Positions 29,151 to 37,940 of a DNA stretch of 64,000 nt are shown here, piece by piece (the stretch's first letter is position 1; each line of letters begins with the position of its first letter). The notes under the pieces are model-generated. The model made no database searches, had not been told where the DNA came from, and saw only the letters and a program-made list of their open reading frames with translations. This DNA is from Hoeflea prorocentri (GTDB taxonomy: Bacteria; Pseudomonadota; Alphaproteobacteria; Rhizobiales; Rhizobiaceae), in NCBI RefSeq assembly GCF_027944115.1, contig NZ_JAPJZI010000002.1, forward strand, positions 1-64,000. Direction: 5' to 3'. The position numbers were made by a program, and so were the translations under genes.

Positions 29151-29930
29151 ATGGTTGAATTGACGCTCCCGAAGAACTCGCAGATGACCGAGGGAAAGAC
29201 GTGGCCAAAGCCCGAGGGCGCCACCAATGTCCGCGAGTTCAAAATCTATCGCTGGTCGCCGGATGACGGGAAAAACCCGTCCGTGGACACGTTCTATGTT
29301 GATCTGGACGATTGCGGACCGATGGTTCTCGACGGCCTGTTGTGGATCAAGAACAAGGTCGATTCCACGCTGACGCTCCGCCGGTCCTGCCGGGAAGGCA
29401 TTTGCGGTTCATGCGCGATGAATATCGACGGCACCAACACGCTCGCCTGCACCAAGGGCATGCAGGAGATCGAGGGGGCCGTGAAGATCTATCCCCTGCC
29501 CCACCTTCCCGTGATCAAGGACCTGGTACCCGACCTCAACAATTTCTATGCGCAGCACCAGTCGATCGAGCCGTGGCTGAAGACAACGACACCGGAGCCG
29601 CAGACGGAGTGGCTGCAGTCGCATGAAGATCGGGTCAAGCTCGACGGTCTTTATGAATGTATCCTGTGCGCCTGCTGCTCGACCTCCTGTCCGAGCTACT
29701 GGTGGAATGGCGACCGGTATCTCGGTCCGGCCGTGCTGCTCCAGGCCTATCGCTGGCTCATCGACAGCCGTGACGAAGCGACGGGCGAGCGGCTCGACGA
29801 ACTGGAGGATCCGTTCCGCCTCTATCGTTGTCATACGATCATGAACTGTGCGCAGACCTGCCCGAAGGGCCTTAACCCCGCAAAGGCGATTGCGGAAATC
29901 AAGAAGATGCTGGTGGAACGGCGCGTTTAG
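29151..29930 (+). CDS. sdhB: Succinate dehydrogenase iron-sulfur subunit
   Basis: The 259 aa subunit carrying the three Fe-S clusters that pass electrons from SdhA to quinone. [2Fe-2S] cysteines are in [16 protein letters not shown] and TLAC; [4Fe-4S] in [16 protein letters not shown]; [3Fe-4S] in [22 protein letters not shown] precedes the ATG at 29151; the open frame upstream is inside sdhA and unrelated. It is the last gene of sdhCDAB and converges on the permease at 29943 with only 12 bp between. Confidence 0.97.
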   Translation: MVELTLPKNSQMTEGKTWPKPEGATNVREFKIYRWSPDDGKNPSVDTFYVDLDDCGPMVLDGLLWIKNKVDSTLTLRRSCREGICGSCAMNIDGTNTLACTKGMQEIEGAVKIYPLPHLPVIKDLVPDLNNFYAQHQSIEPWLKTTTPEPQTEWLQSHEDRVKLDGLYECILCACCSTSCPSYWWNGDRYLGPAVLLQAYRWLIDSRDEATGERLDELEDPFRLYRCHTIMNCAQTCPKGLNPAKAIAEIKKMLVERRV

Positions 29931-29942
29931 GGCCTCTGCCGT

Positions 29943-31553
29943 TTACACCTCAAGATCGCGGATGATGGCCTCGTCGTAACCGATGCGGTCAAGAATATCG
30001 TCCGTCTGTTCGTCAAACTCGGCCTGGGTGAGGGCGCAGCGGACCGCCATATAGAATATGACGGCGCTGAAGGCTGCGCATGCGGCGATATCATAACCCT
30101 GCGATATGACACCCAGACCGCCAAAACTGCCGAGCCAGGACAACACGCCCAGACCGGCAATGTATGGCAGCAGCCAGGCGGCCTGGCGCAGATTGAGCTC
30201 CTCGCGGTTCATCGAACGCAGCCGCACAAAAAACAGCACCGCCCCAACCAGCATGGCCAATCCGAGCACCTTGACCGTGTGCCAGCCGCTCCAATAGACG
30301 ATGAGCGTTGCCAGGATGAACGTCGTATAACCAAAGACGCTGACGGCAGGCAGGCGGAAGGGACGATTGTAGCCTGAAGCCAGCGTCCGTAGTGCAACAA
30401 CGGCGATCGGGCCGACGATAAAGGACAGCACCACAAGCGAGCTGTGCGTGGCGACGAGCTGGGAAAAATTGAGGAACAGCACCGCGACCCAGCCGATGAC
30501 AAGGTTCATGAGCAGCGCGTTAAGCGGAACGCCGAAGCTTGAAAGACTGGCAAATATCTGCGGCATGAAGCGCGTGTGGGTCAGGGCCAGAACCAGCCGC
30601 GCATTTGCGCCCACTGCGACAAGGGCCGAGCCGAAGGGTGAAATGATGGCGGTCGTGTTCATCAGGCTGACAAGCCACAGGAGTCCAAGCGCCGTGGCAA
30701 TCGACGCCAATGGTCCGCCCTTGTGCGTAAAATGGAGGCTGGCCCAGCCGCCTGAGAGATCTGCCGGTGAAAGGGCTCCGATAAAGGCGATCTGAAGCCC
30801 CATATAGATCAGCAGGCAGATCAGCATCGCGGCAATCATGGCCAGCGGCACATTACGGCCCGGGTTCCGGACCTCACCGGCCATGTCGATCGCATGGCGA
30901 AATCCGATCATCGACAAGATGACACCACCCGATGAGACGGCGGACAAAATGCCAACCGTCCCATAGGGCGCGAAGCCTCCTGTTGACGTAAAATTGGACG
31001 GCTCGAATGATGAGGCGATGAACATTCCGGTAATGACGACCGGTACGATCACCTTCACCCAGGTGACGGAGGTATTGATGAGCGTGAAAAGGCGCACGCC
31101 AAGTGCGTTGAGAACCACAAAGAGCGCCATGAACCCGAGGGCAGCCAGTGAGCCCGGATAGGTCAGGGTTTCATAGGCCGGGCCCTTGAATATCCACGGC
31201 GCATAGGGTGCCAGATAGCGCAGTGTCGCCTCGACCTCGACGGGAGCAGTCAGAAGATAGCCGAGCCAGGCGGTCCAGCCCATTGCAATGGAGACGACAT
31301 TGCCATGGGTTACCTGTGGTATGCTGGCTATTCCGCCAGGAAGTGGAAACATGGCCGATATTTCGGCAAAGGTCAGCGCCAGTGCCAGCATTGCGAGCGA
31401 TCCGACCAGCCATGCGATGATTGCAGCCGGCCCGGCAAGCTGCGATGCCAGCAAAGGTGCAAAGAGCCAGCCCGATCCGATAATGCCGCTGACACCGAGG
31501 GCGATCAGCCCGACGAGACCGATCTCCCTTTTCAGCGTGTTCTGTTCGGCCAT
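29943..31553 (-). CDS. APC-superfamily amino-acid permease
   Basis: A 536 aa inner-membrane transporter of the amino acid-polyamine-organocation superfamily with about 12-14 TM helices. The TM1 motif GLIALGVSGIIGSGWLFAPLLAS (about 14-36) carries the substrate-binding GSGWLF break, and segments such as MIGFRHAIDMAGEVRNPGRNVPLAM match family TM6 and its following loop. The C-terminal ~30 residues are acidic and cytosolic. Start: ATG at 31553 has GAGGG nine bases upstream; the one at 31595 adds 14 residues without a good site. Substrate not readable from sequence. Confidence 0.88.
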   Translation of the reverse strand: MAEQNTLKREIGLVGLIALGVSGIIGSGWLFAPLLASQLAGPAAIIAWLVGSLAMLALALTFAEISAMFPLPGGIASIPQVTHGNVVSIAMGWTAWLGYLLTAPVEVEATLRYLAPYAPWIFKGPAYETLTYPGSLAALGFMALFVVLNALGVRLFTLINTSVTWVKVIVPVVITGMFIASSFEPSNFTSTGGFAPYGTVGILSAVSSGGVILSMIGFRHAIDMAGEVRNPGRNVPLAMIAAMLICLLIYMGLQIAFIGALSPADLSGGWASLHFTHKGGPLASIATALGLLWLVSLMNTTAIISPFGSALVAVGANARLVLALTHTRFMPQIFASLSSFGVPLNALLMNLVIGWVAVLFLNFSQLVATHSSLVVLSFIVGPIAVVALRTLASGYNRPFRLPAVSVFGYTTFILATLIVYWSGWHTVKVLGLAMLVGAVLFFVRLRSMNREELNLRQAAWLLPYIAGLGVLSWLGSFGGLGVISQGYDIAACAAFSAVIFYMAVRCALTQAEFDEQTDDILDRIGYDEAIIRDLEV

Positions 31554-31750
31554 GCGGTATGCGCCCTCAATCGTCCGCCAGATGTGACTATGCATCTATT
31601 CGGATCAATTGGACAGGGATCACTTGGCTGCCATGTGACCTCGCCCTTTCCGTTGTCACGGTCTCGTGACCGGGTTTGACTTGTTAATGCGGTTGGTTTC
31701 TGCACCAATGGCCCGAGTATCGACGTCACAAAATTCCGGAGAAGGCGCCT

Positions 31751-32410
31751 ATGCGGAACTTCCTGATCGCCGGCACCGTTGCTGCCGCAATCCTTGCAGG
31801 GTTGGCGGCCTATATGCCGATGGCATCGGTTTCGGCGCAGGCGGAAACGCCGGAAGATGCCGAGGTAGCGATTTTCGCGGGCGGGTGTTTCTGGTGTGTC
31901 GAATCGGATTTCGATCACGTTCCCGGCGTCGTTGAAACATTGTCGGGATATACGGGCGGTCATCTGGACAATCCGACCTACAAGGATGTGGTTACCGAAA
32001 CCACGGGACATCGCGAAGCCGTCAAGATTACCTATGACCCTTCGAAGGTTAGCTATGCCGAACTGCTGGACATCTTTTTCCGCAGTGTTGATCCGACCGA
32101 TCCGGACGGGCAGTTCTGCGATCGCGGCGAGAGCTATTCAACGGCCATATACACGCTGGATGACGAGCAGAAGAAGCTGGCCGAAGCGTCGAGCGCCGAT
32201 GCAATGAAGGTTTTGAACAAGCCGATTGCCACGCGGATCATACCTGCGAGCACGTTCTATCCGGCCGAGGATTACCATCAGGACTATTATTTGAAGAATC
32301 CGATACGCTACCAGTACTACCGGCTCGGCTGCCGGCGTGATGCCCGGGTGGAAAGTCTTTGGGGCGACGAAGCGCATCGCGGCATCGATAAATCCTACAG
32401 GACGCAATAA
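31751..32410 (+). CDS. msrA: Exported peptide methionine sulfoxide reductase A
   Basis: A 219 aa MsrA that reduces methionine-S-sulfoxide. The catalytic motif is GGCFWCVESDF with Cys46 as attacking cysteine. Unlike the common cytosolic form, it has a signal peptide (1-~30, hydrophobic core LIAGTVAAAILAGLAAY, cleavage near SAQA), so it should act in the periplasm. A resolving cysteine may be the one in DGQFCDRG or RLGCRRD. No msrB or periplasmic electron-donor gene is adjacent. Confidence 0.93.
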   Translation: MRNFLIAGTVAAAILAGLAAYMPMASVSAQAETPEDAEVAIFAGGCFWCVESDFDHVPGVVETLSGYTGGHLDNPTYKDVVTETTGHREAVKITYDPSKVSYAELLDIFFRSVDPTDPDGQFCDRGESYSTAIYTLDDEQKKLAEASSADAMKVLNKPIATRIIPASTFYPAEDYHQDYYLKNPIRYQYYRLGCRRDARVESLWGDEAHRGIDKSYRTQ

Positions 32411-32662
32411 GCCGGTTTCTGCGGCTAAAGCCTGGCCGGAAGAGAGCAGCGGGCTGGCAGATTCCATCCGGACTGACACCGCATCATCGTTCGCCGGGCT
32501 CTCTTATTTGGACTGGGCGGCGGTCACGGATCAATTCACTGGACTTCAATTGTGCAAATTTAATACAAATTTTGCCATCTTTGTGTATTGAATGCCAACG
32601 ACCCGATATAGGTGTTGACAAGGGGTGCCGGTGATTCCCGGTCTGGATATGGGGAAAAATTG

Positions 32663-33172
32663 ATGCGGAATGGACTGACTTTGATCGCGCTTTGCGCCGT
32701 AGTCGCTCTGGCTGGCTGCCAGAGAACGGGCTTTGGGCCGGGGCCCGGACAGCCCGCGCCGCTGTCGCCGGCGCCGGTCGGTGATATTCAGAGCGGGCAG
32801 CTTCCACCGCCCGGAGGTACTGATTTCCCGGACGCGCCGACGACGCAGGGACCGAGCGAGCAGGAGCTGCAGGCTGTTGCGGCCAATGCGCCCGAGGTCA
32901 CGCGGGATGCCATGGTCGGGCGCTGGACCATATCGACAGGCGGCAATAGCTGTGACGTATTCCTTGCGCTGACCAAGTGGACCGGCGGATACCGCGCCGC
33001 CTCGCGCGGATGCACCGATCAGGCGGCCCTCATCTCCGCCTGGGATGTCGCCGGCAAGCAGGTTCTGCTCAGCGATTCTTCCGGAAACCAGTTCGCTGCG
33101 CTCTACAAGTCCGGCGAGCAGCGTTTTGACGGCACGACGTCTGCGGGACAGCCGATCAGCCTGAACCGCTAG
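32663..33172 (+). CDS. Omp19-like protease-inhibitor outer-membrane lipoprotein
   Basis: A 169 aa lipoprotein with a short signal peptide and lipobox LAGC (lipidated Cys19). A Pro-rich linker (about 25-70) leads to a C-terminal AprI/Inh-type beta-barrel domain: VGRWTISTGGNSCDVFLALTKW, GYRAASRGC and the ending RFDGTTSAGQPISLNR. The last segment and overall layout closely match Brucella Omp19 (from memory: RFDGQTTGGQAVTLSR), a surface lipoprotein that inhibits proteases. The Cys pair (GNSC... RGC) matches the disulfide of that family. It is likely envelope-located and protective; the specific target is unknown. Confidence 0.85.
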   Translation: MRNGLTLIALCAVVALAGCQRTGFGPGPGQPAPLSPAPVGDIQSGQLPPPGGTDFPDAPTTQGPSEQELQAVAANAPEVTRDAMVGRWTISTGGNSCDVFLALTKWTGGYRAASRGCTDQAALISAWDVAGKQVLLSDSSGNQFAALYKSGEQRFDGTTSAGQPISLNR

Positions 33173-33211
33173 CAAAAGGTGACGGACACCGGCCGCGGGT
33201 AGAATTATCCA

Positions 33212-34378
33212 ATGAGTGTCGCAGACCGGATCACTGTCGCGGAGCGGTATAACGGGCTAGCCGAGGCCGGCGACATTGAAAGCGACGACGCCCAGTTGGA
33301 GCTGGCAGAGGCGCTTGACCGGATCCTGCTGGAAATACGCGAGCGCCGGCTGACGGCCAAATCCAGCAATCTTGGCTGGCTGTTTGCGCGCAAGCGAAAA
33401 TCCGCCCCGGCCATCAGGGGGCTTTACATCCATGGCGCGGTCGGCCGTGGCAAAACCATGCTGATGGACCTTTTCTTCGAGCAGATCGCTGCCGAGCGCA
33501 AGCGCCGGGTGCATTTCCATGATTTCATGGCGGATGTGCATGGGCGCATTTATGCGCATCGCCAGGCGCTCAAGCGCGGCGAGACGAAACAGGAAGACCC
33601 CATCGAGCCGGTGGCCAGCCAACTCATCGCCGAAGCCTGGGTATTGTGTTTCGACGAGTTTTCGGTGACCGACATCGCGGACGCGATGATCCTGTCACGG
33701 CTGTTCGAACAGTTGTTCAAGCGCGGCTGTGTCTTGATCGCCACCTCGAATGTCGAGCCGGATGATCTCTATCACAACGGGCTGAACCGACAGCTTTTTC
33801 TTCCCTTTATCGATCTTCTCAAATCGCGTGTCGATGTCTTCAGCCTGGATGCGCGAACCGATTACCGGTTGGAAAAACTGCAGCAGTTGCCGGTCTATCT
33901 TTCGCCGCTCAACGATGAGACCCGCATTGCAATGGCCAAAGTCTGGCACGAGATGACGTTCGGCCAGATCGCGCATCCCAACACGATCAGCGTGAAGGGC
34001 CGCAAGATTGAGGTGCCGCTCGAGGCCGGCGGTATCGCACGGTTCAGCTTCGACGAATTATGCGCTAGGCCGCTTGCGGCCAGCGACTATCACCTCATCG
34101 CCCATCGCTACCACACCGTCTTTCTGGAAAACGTGCCGGTCATGGATGAGGACAGGCGCAATGAGGCAAAGCGCTTCATCAACCTTGTGGACATGCTCTA
34201 CGACGCCGGCACACGCCTTATCGTTTCGGCGGCAGCCGTGCCCGAGGAGCTTTACATCAGCCGCAAGGGACCGGAGGGTTTCGAGTTTGCAAGAACCGCG
34301 TCGCGCCTGTTTGAAATGCAGAGTGTTGACTATCTGTCGGCCAGCCGTGCCGCGGAAACCGAAGAACACGACATCTGA
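33212..34378 (+). CDS. zapE: Cell division protein ZapE (AFG1-like ATPase)
   Basis: A 388 aa P-loop ATPase of the AFG1/ZapE family, associated with the division ring or with membrane protein turnover. Walker A is GAVGRGKT at 75-82, Walker B is LCFDEFSVTD near 145-154, and family segments RRVHFHDFMADVH and TSNVEPDDLYHNGLNRQLFLPFI are present. Its place directly before mdh is conserved in this order. It ends 191 bp before mdh. Confidence 0.93.
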   Translation: MSVADRITVAERYNGLAEAGDIESDDAQLELAEALDRILLEIRERRLTAKSSNLGWLFARKRKSAPAIRGLYIHGAVGRGKTMLMDLFFEQIAAERKRRVHFHDFMADVHGRIYAHRQALKRGETKQEDPIEPVASQLIAEAWVLCFDEFSVTDIADAMILSRLFEQLFKRGCVLIATSNVEPDDLYHNGLNRQLFLPFIDLLKSRVDVFSLDARTDYRLEKLQQLPVYLSPLNDETRIAMAKVWHEMTFGQIAHPNTISVKGRKIEVPLEAGGIARFSFDELCARPLAASDYHLIAHRYHTVFLENVPVMDEDRRNEAKRFINLVDMLYDAGTRLIVSAAAVPEELYISRKGPEGFEFARTASRLFEMQSVDYLSASRAAETEEHDI

Positions 34379-34412
34379 ATTTGTCACAGTTTGCGAAGAG
34401 GTTCGTAAAATT

Positions 34413-34428
34413 CTTACGTTTACGTAAG
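34413..34428. promoter_or_regulatory. Perfect palindrome in mdh upstream region
   Basis: CTTACGT (34413-34419) and ACGTAAG (34422-34428) are perfect inverted repeats separated by TT, about 140 bp upstream of mdh and 35 bp after zapE. A related TTCGTAA lies just before it (34402-34408). The short symmetric form suggests a transcription-factor site rather than a terminator; no T-run follows. Confidence 0.45.
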
Positions 34429-34515
34429 TGTTTGTTTATCTAACCGTTTGAAATTCTTACTATCAAAAGTATGAGTTGCCAAAAACGGTCTGGGAGTCTA
34501 TCAACTTTCCGATTT

Positions 34516-34539
34516 GCGGCAACCTGACGCAGTTGCCGC
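34516..34539 (+). promoter_or_regulatory. Hairpin in mdh leader
   Basis: GCGGCAAC (34516-34523) and GTTGCCGC (34532-34539) pair over 8 bp around an eight-base loop, about 30 bases before the mdh ATG and just upstream of its ribosome site (GGAGG at 34557-34561). It may modulate mRNA stability or translation. Confidence 0.45.
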
Positions 34540-34551
34540 CGGGAGAAATGA

Positions 34552-35532
<981 letters not shown>

Positions 35533-35554
35533 CCGGAACACGGGATTTCCATCC

Positions 35555-36751
35555 ATGAACATCCATGAATACCAGGCCAAGGCTCTGCTCAAGAGCTTTG
35601 GCGCACCGGTCGCTGAGGGCGTGCCGATCTTTTCCGCCGACGAGGCCGCCGAGGCCGCGTCCAAGCTTCCCGGACCGCTCTACGTGGTCAAAAGCCAGAT
35701 CCATGCAGGTGGCCGCGGCAAGGGCAAGTTCAAGGAGCTTCCCGCCGATGCAGCCGGCGGCGTGCGGCTTGCCCGTTCGATCGACGAAGTCGTGCAGAAC
35801 GCCGGCGATATGCTGGGCAATACGCTGGTCACCAAACAGACCGGCGAGCATGGCAAGCAGGTCAACCGGCTCTACATCGAAGACGGCGCCGACATTGATC
35901 GCGAGCTTTATCTGTCCATTCTGGTTGACCGCACCGTTGGCCGCCCTGCCTTTGTCGTGTCGACGGAAGGCGGAATGGATATCGAGGCTGTCGCCGAGGA
36001 AACGCCGGAAAAGATCCTCACCCTTCCGATCGATCCGGATGCCGGTGTGACGGACGCCGATGCGGCAAAACTGTGCGATGCCCTGGCGCTGTCGGGTGAT
36101 GCCCGCAGCGATGGGATGACGCTGTTTCCTATCCTCTACAAGGCCTTCATGGACAAGGATATGAGCCTTCTCGAGGTCAACCCGCTGATCGTCATGACAA
36201 ATGGCCGGCTGCGGGTGCTTGACGCAAAGGTGTCCTTCGACGGAAACGCGCTCTTCAGGCATGACGATATCGTCGCCCTGCGCGATACGACCGAAGAGGA
36301 CGAAAAGGAGATCGAGGCATCGAAATTCGATCTCGCCTATGTGGCGCTCGACGGCAATATCGGCTGCATGGTCAACGGCGCCGGGCTTGCCATGGCAACC
36401 ATGGACATCATCAAGCTTTACGGCGCTGAACCGGCGAACTTCCTTGATGTTGGCGGCGGCGCGTCCAAAGAGAAGGTCACGGCGGCGTTCAAGATCATCA
36501 CGGCCGATCCGGCTGTTGAGGGCATTCTCGTCAATATTTTCGGCGGCATCATGCGTTGCGACACGATTGCCGAAGGCGTTGTGGCAGCGGTGAAGGAGGT
36601 TGGTCTCCAGGTGCCGCTGGTGGTGCGCCTTGAAGGAACCAATGTCGAGAAGGGCAAAAAGATCATCAATGAAAGCGGTCTGAATGTCATCGCAGCGGAC
36701 GATCTGGACGATGCCGCACAGAAAATCGTCAAAGCGGTGAAGGGAGCCTGA
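35555..36751 (+). CDS. sucC: Succinyl-CoA synthetase beta subunit
   Basis: The 398 aa ADP-forming beta subunit, ATP-grasp fold, which with SucD interconverts succinyl-CoA and succinate plus ATP. It starts [19 protein letters not shown]; nucleotide-binding [14 protein letters not shown] (about 46-59) and the dimer segment [16 protein letters not shown] are visible. The open frame upstream to 35456 lies within mdh and is not used. SucD starts four bases after its stop. Confidence 0.97.
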   Translation: MNIHEYQAKALLKSFGAPVAEGVPIFSADEAAEAASKLPGPLYVVKSQIHAGGRGKGKFKELPADAAGGVRLARSIDEVVQNAGDMLGNTLVTKQTGEHGKQVNRLYIEDGADIDRELYLSILVDRTVGRPAFVVSTEGGMDIEAVAEETPEKILTLPIDPDAGVTDADAAKLCDALALSGDARSDGMTLFPILYKAFMDKDMSLLEVNPLIVMTNGRLRVLDAKVSFDGNALFRHDDIVALRDTTEEDEKEIEASKFDLAYVALDGNIGCMVNGAGLAMATMDIIKLYGAEPANFLDVGGGASKEKVTAAFKIITADPAVEGILVNIFGGIMRCDTIAEGVVAAVKEVGLQVPLVVRLEGTNVEKGKKIINESGLNVIAADDLDDAAQKIVKAVKGA

Positions 36752-36754
36752 TCG

Positions 36755-37666
36755 ATGTCCATCATCGTCAACAAAGACACGAAAGTTCTGGTGCAGGGCC
36801 TGACCGGGAAAACCGGAACGTTCCATACCGAGCAGGCACTTGCCTACTACGGGACCAAGATGGTCGGCGGCATTCACCCCAAGAAGGGCGGTCAGACCTG
36901 GACGGGCAATGTCGGGGACGGCACCGTCGATTTGCCGATCTTTGCGTCTGTCGCCGAAGGCAAGGAAAGGACGGGAGCCGATGCCTCCGTCGTGTACGTG
37001 CCGCCGGCAGGCGCGGCTGCGGCCATTATCGAGGCAATCGATGCCGAGATCCCGCTGATCGTCTGTATCACGGAGGGCATTCCGGTTTCCGACATGGTCA
37101 AGGTCAAGGCGCGGCTTGAAAAATCCTCGTCCAGGCTGCTCGGGCCCAACTGTCCCGGCGTGCTGACGCCCGAGGAATGCAAGATCGGCATTATGCCCGG
37201 CAATATCTTCAAGAAAGGCTCCGTGGGCGTCGTATCGCGCTCGGGCACCTTGACCTATGAAGCGGTGTTCCAGACGACCAATGCAGGTCTCGGCCAGACA
37301 ACGGCGGTCGGGATTGGCGGCGATCCGGTCAAGGGCACAGAGTTCATCGACGTGCTGGAAATGTATCTTGCCGACGATGCGACCAAGTCGATCATCATGA
37401 TCGGCGAAATCGGCGGCTCGGCCGAAGAGGAAGCGGCGCAGTTTCTTGCCGATGAGGCAAAGAAAGGCCGTTCCAAGCCGACGGTCGGCTTTATCGCCGG
37501 ACGTACGGCACCTCCCGGACGCACAATGGGTCATGCCGGCGCGGTTATCTCCGGCGGCAAGGGCGGGGCCGAAGACAAGATTGCGGCGATGGAAGCTGCG
37601 GGAATTCGCGTCTCGCCGTCGCCGGCCCAGCTCGGCAGTACGCTTGTCGCGCTGCTGAACGAATAA
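36755..37666 (+). CDS. sucD: Succinyl-CoA synthetase alpha subunit
   Basis: The 303 aa CoA-binding alpha subunit. CoA-binding segment [17 protein letters not shown] (about 13-29), [15 protein letters not shown], and the phospho-histidine His260 in [13 protein letters not shown] are present. It ends just before a strong terminator, so mdh-sucCD is a closed unit separate from sucAB. Confidence 0.97.
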   Translation: MSIIVNKDTKVLVQGLTGKTGTFHTEQALAYYGTKMVGGIHPKKGGQTWTGNVGDGTVDLPIFASVAEGKERTGADASVVYVPPAGAAAAIIEAIDAEIPLIVCITEGIPVSDMVKVKARLEKSSSRLLGPNCPGVLTPEECKIGIMPGNIFKKGSVGVVSRSGTLTYEAVFQTTNAGLGQTTAVGIGGDPVKGTEFIDVLEMYLADDATKSIIMIGEIGGSAEEEAAQFLADEAKKGRSKPTVGFIAGRTAPPGRTMGHAGAVISGGKGGAEDKIAAMEAAGIRVSPSPAQLGSTLVALLNE

Positions 37667-37674
37667 GATGAGAG

Positions 37675-37704
37675 GGCGCGGCGCGCTGGCCGCCGCGCCT
37701 TTTT
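37675..37704 (+). terminator. Rho-independent terminator after sucD
   Basis: GGCGCGGCG (37675-37683) and CGCCGCGCC (37691-37699) form a perfect 9 bp GC stem with a seven-base loop, followed by five T (37700-37704), eight bases after the sucD stop. Confidence 0.88.
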
Positions 37705-37738
37705 GCAGCGGACACGCAATTGTGTCCGGATAACAAAA

Positions 37739-37931
37739 GCGCCGAAAACGGTGCTGGAAAAGAACCTTGAAGCCGCATGAGCGGCAAGAGGCATCAAATG
37801 TGCCGTGAAGGACTCCACAAGGACGGGTTCGGACTGCATATTTGATTCGGGTGGAAATGCGCGGCACCGGAAAACGGTGCAGGACACTGAGCGGCGAGGC
37901 CGCAACGTATCAAGGAGGCGGGGGAACCCGC
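37739..37931 (+). promoter_or_regulatory. Structured sucA leader with repeated hairpin modules
   Basis: Between the sucD terminator and sucA there are five short stem-loops in order: GCGCCG/CGGTGC with AAAA loop (37739-37754), GCCGC/GCGGC with ATGA (37772-37785), GCACCG/CGGTGC with GAAAA (37864-37880), GCGGC/GCCGC with GAG (37891-37903), and GCGGG/CCCGC with GGAA (37918-37931). The first and third, and the second and fourth, form a duplicated two-hairpin module about 120 bp apart. The fifth sits between AAGGAGG (37912-37918) and the ATG at 37941, so folding would bring that ribosome site close to the start. I do not recognise it as a known riboswitch class. Confidence 0.45.
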
Positions 37932-37940
37932 AAAGGGCTG

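Noticed and set aside
37842-37940. Longer N-terminus for sucA
   Set aside because: The extra 33 codons coincide with the hairpin leader, have no similarity to E1 subunits, and the ATG at 37941 has a good ribosome site.
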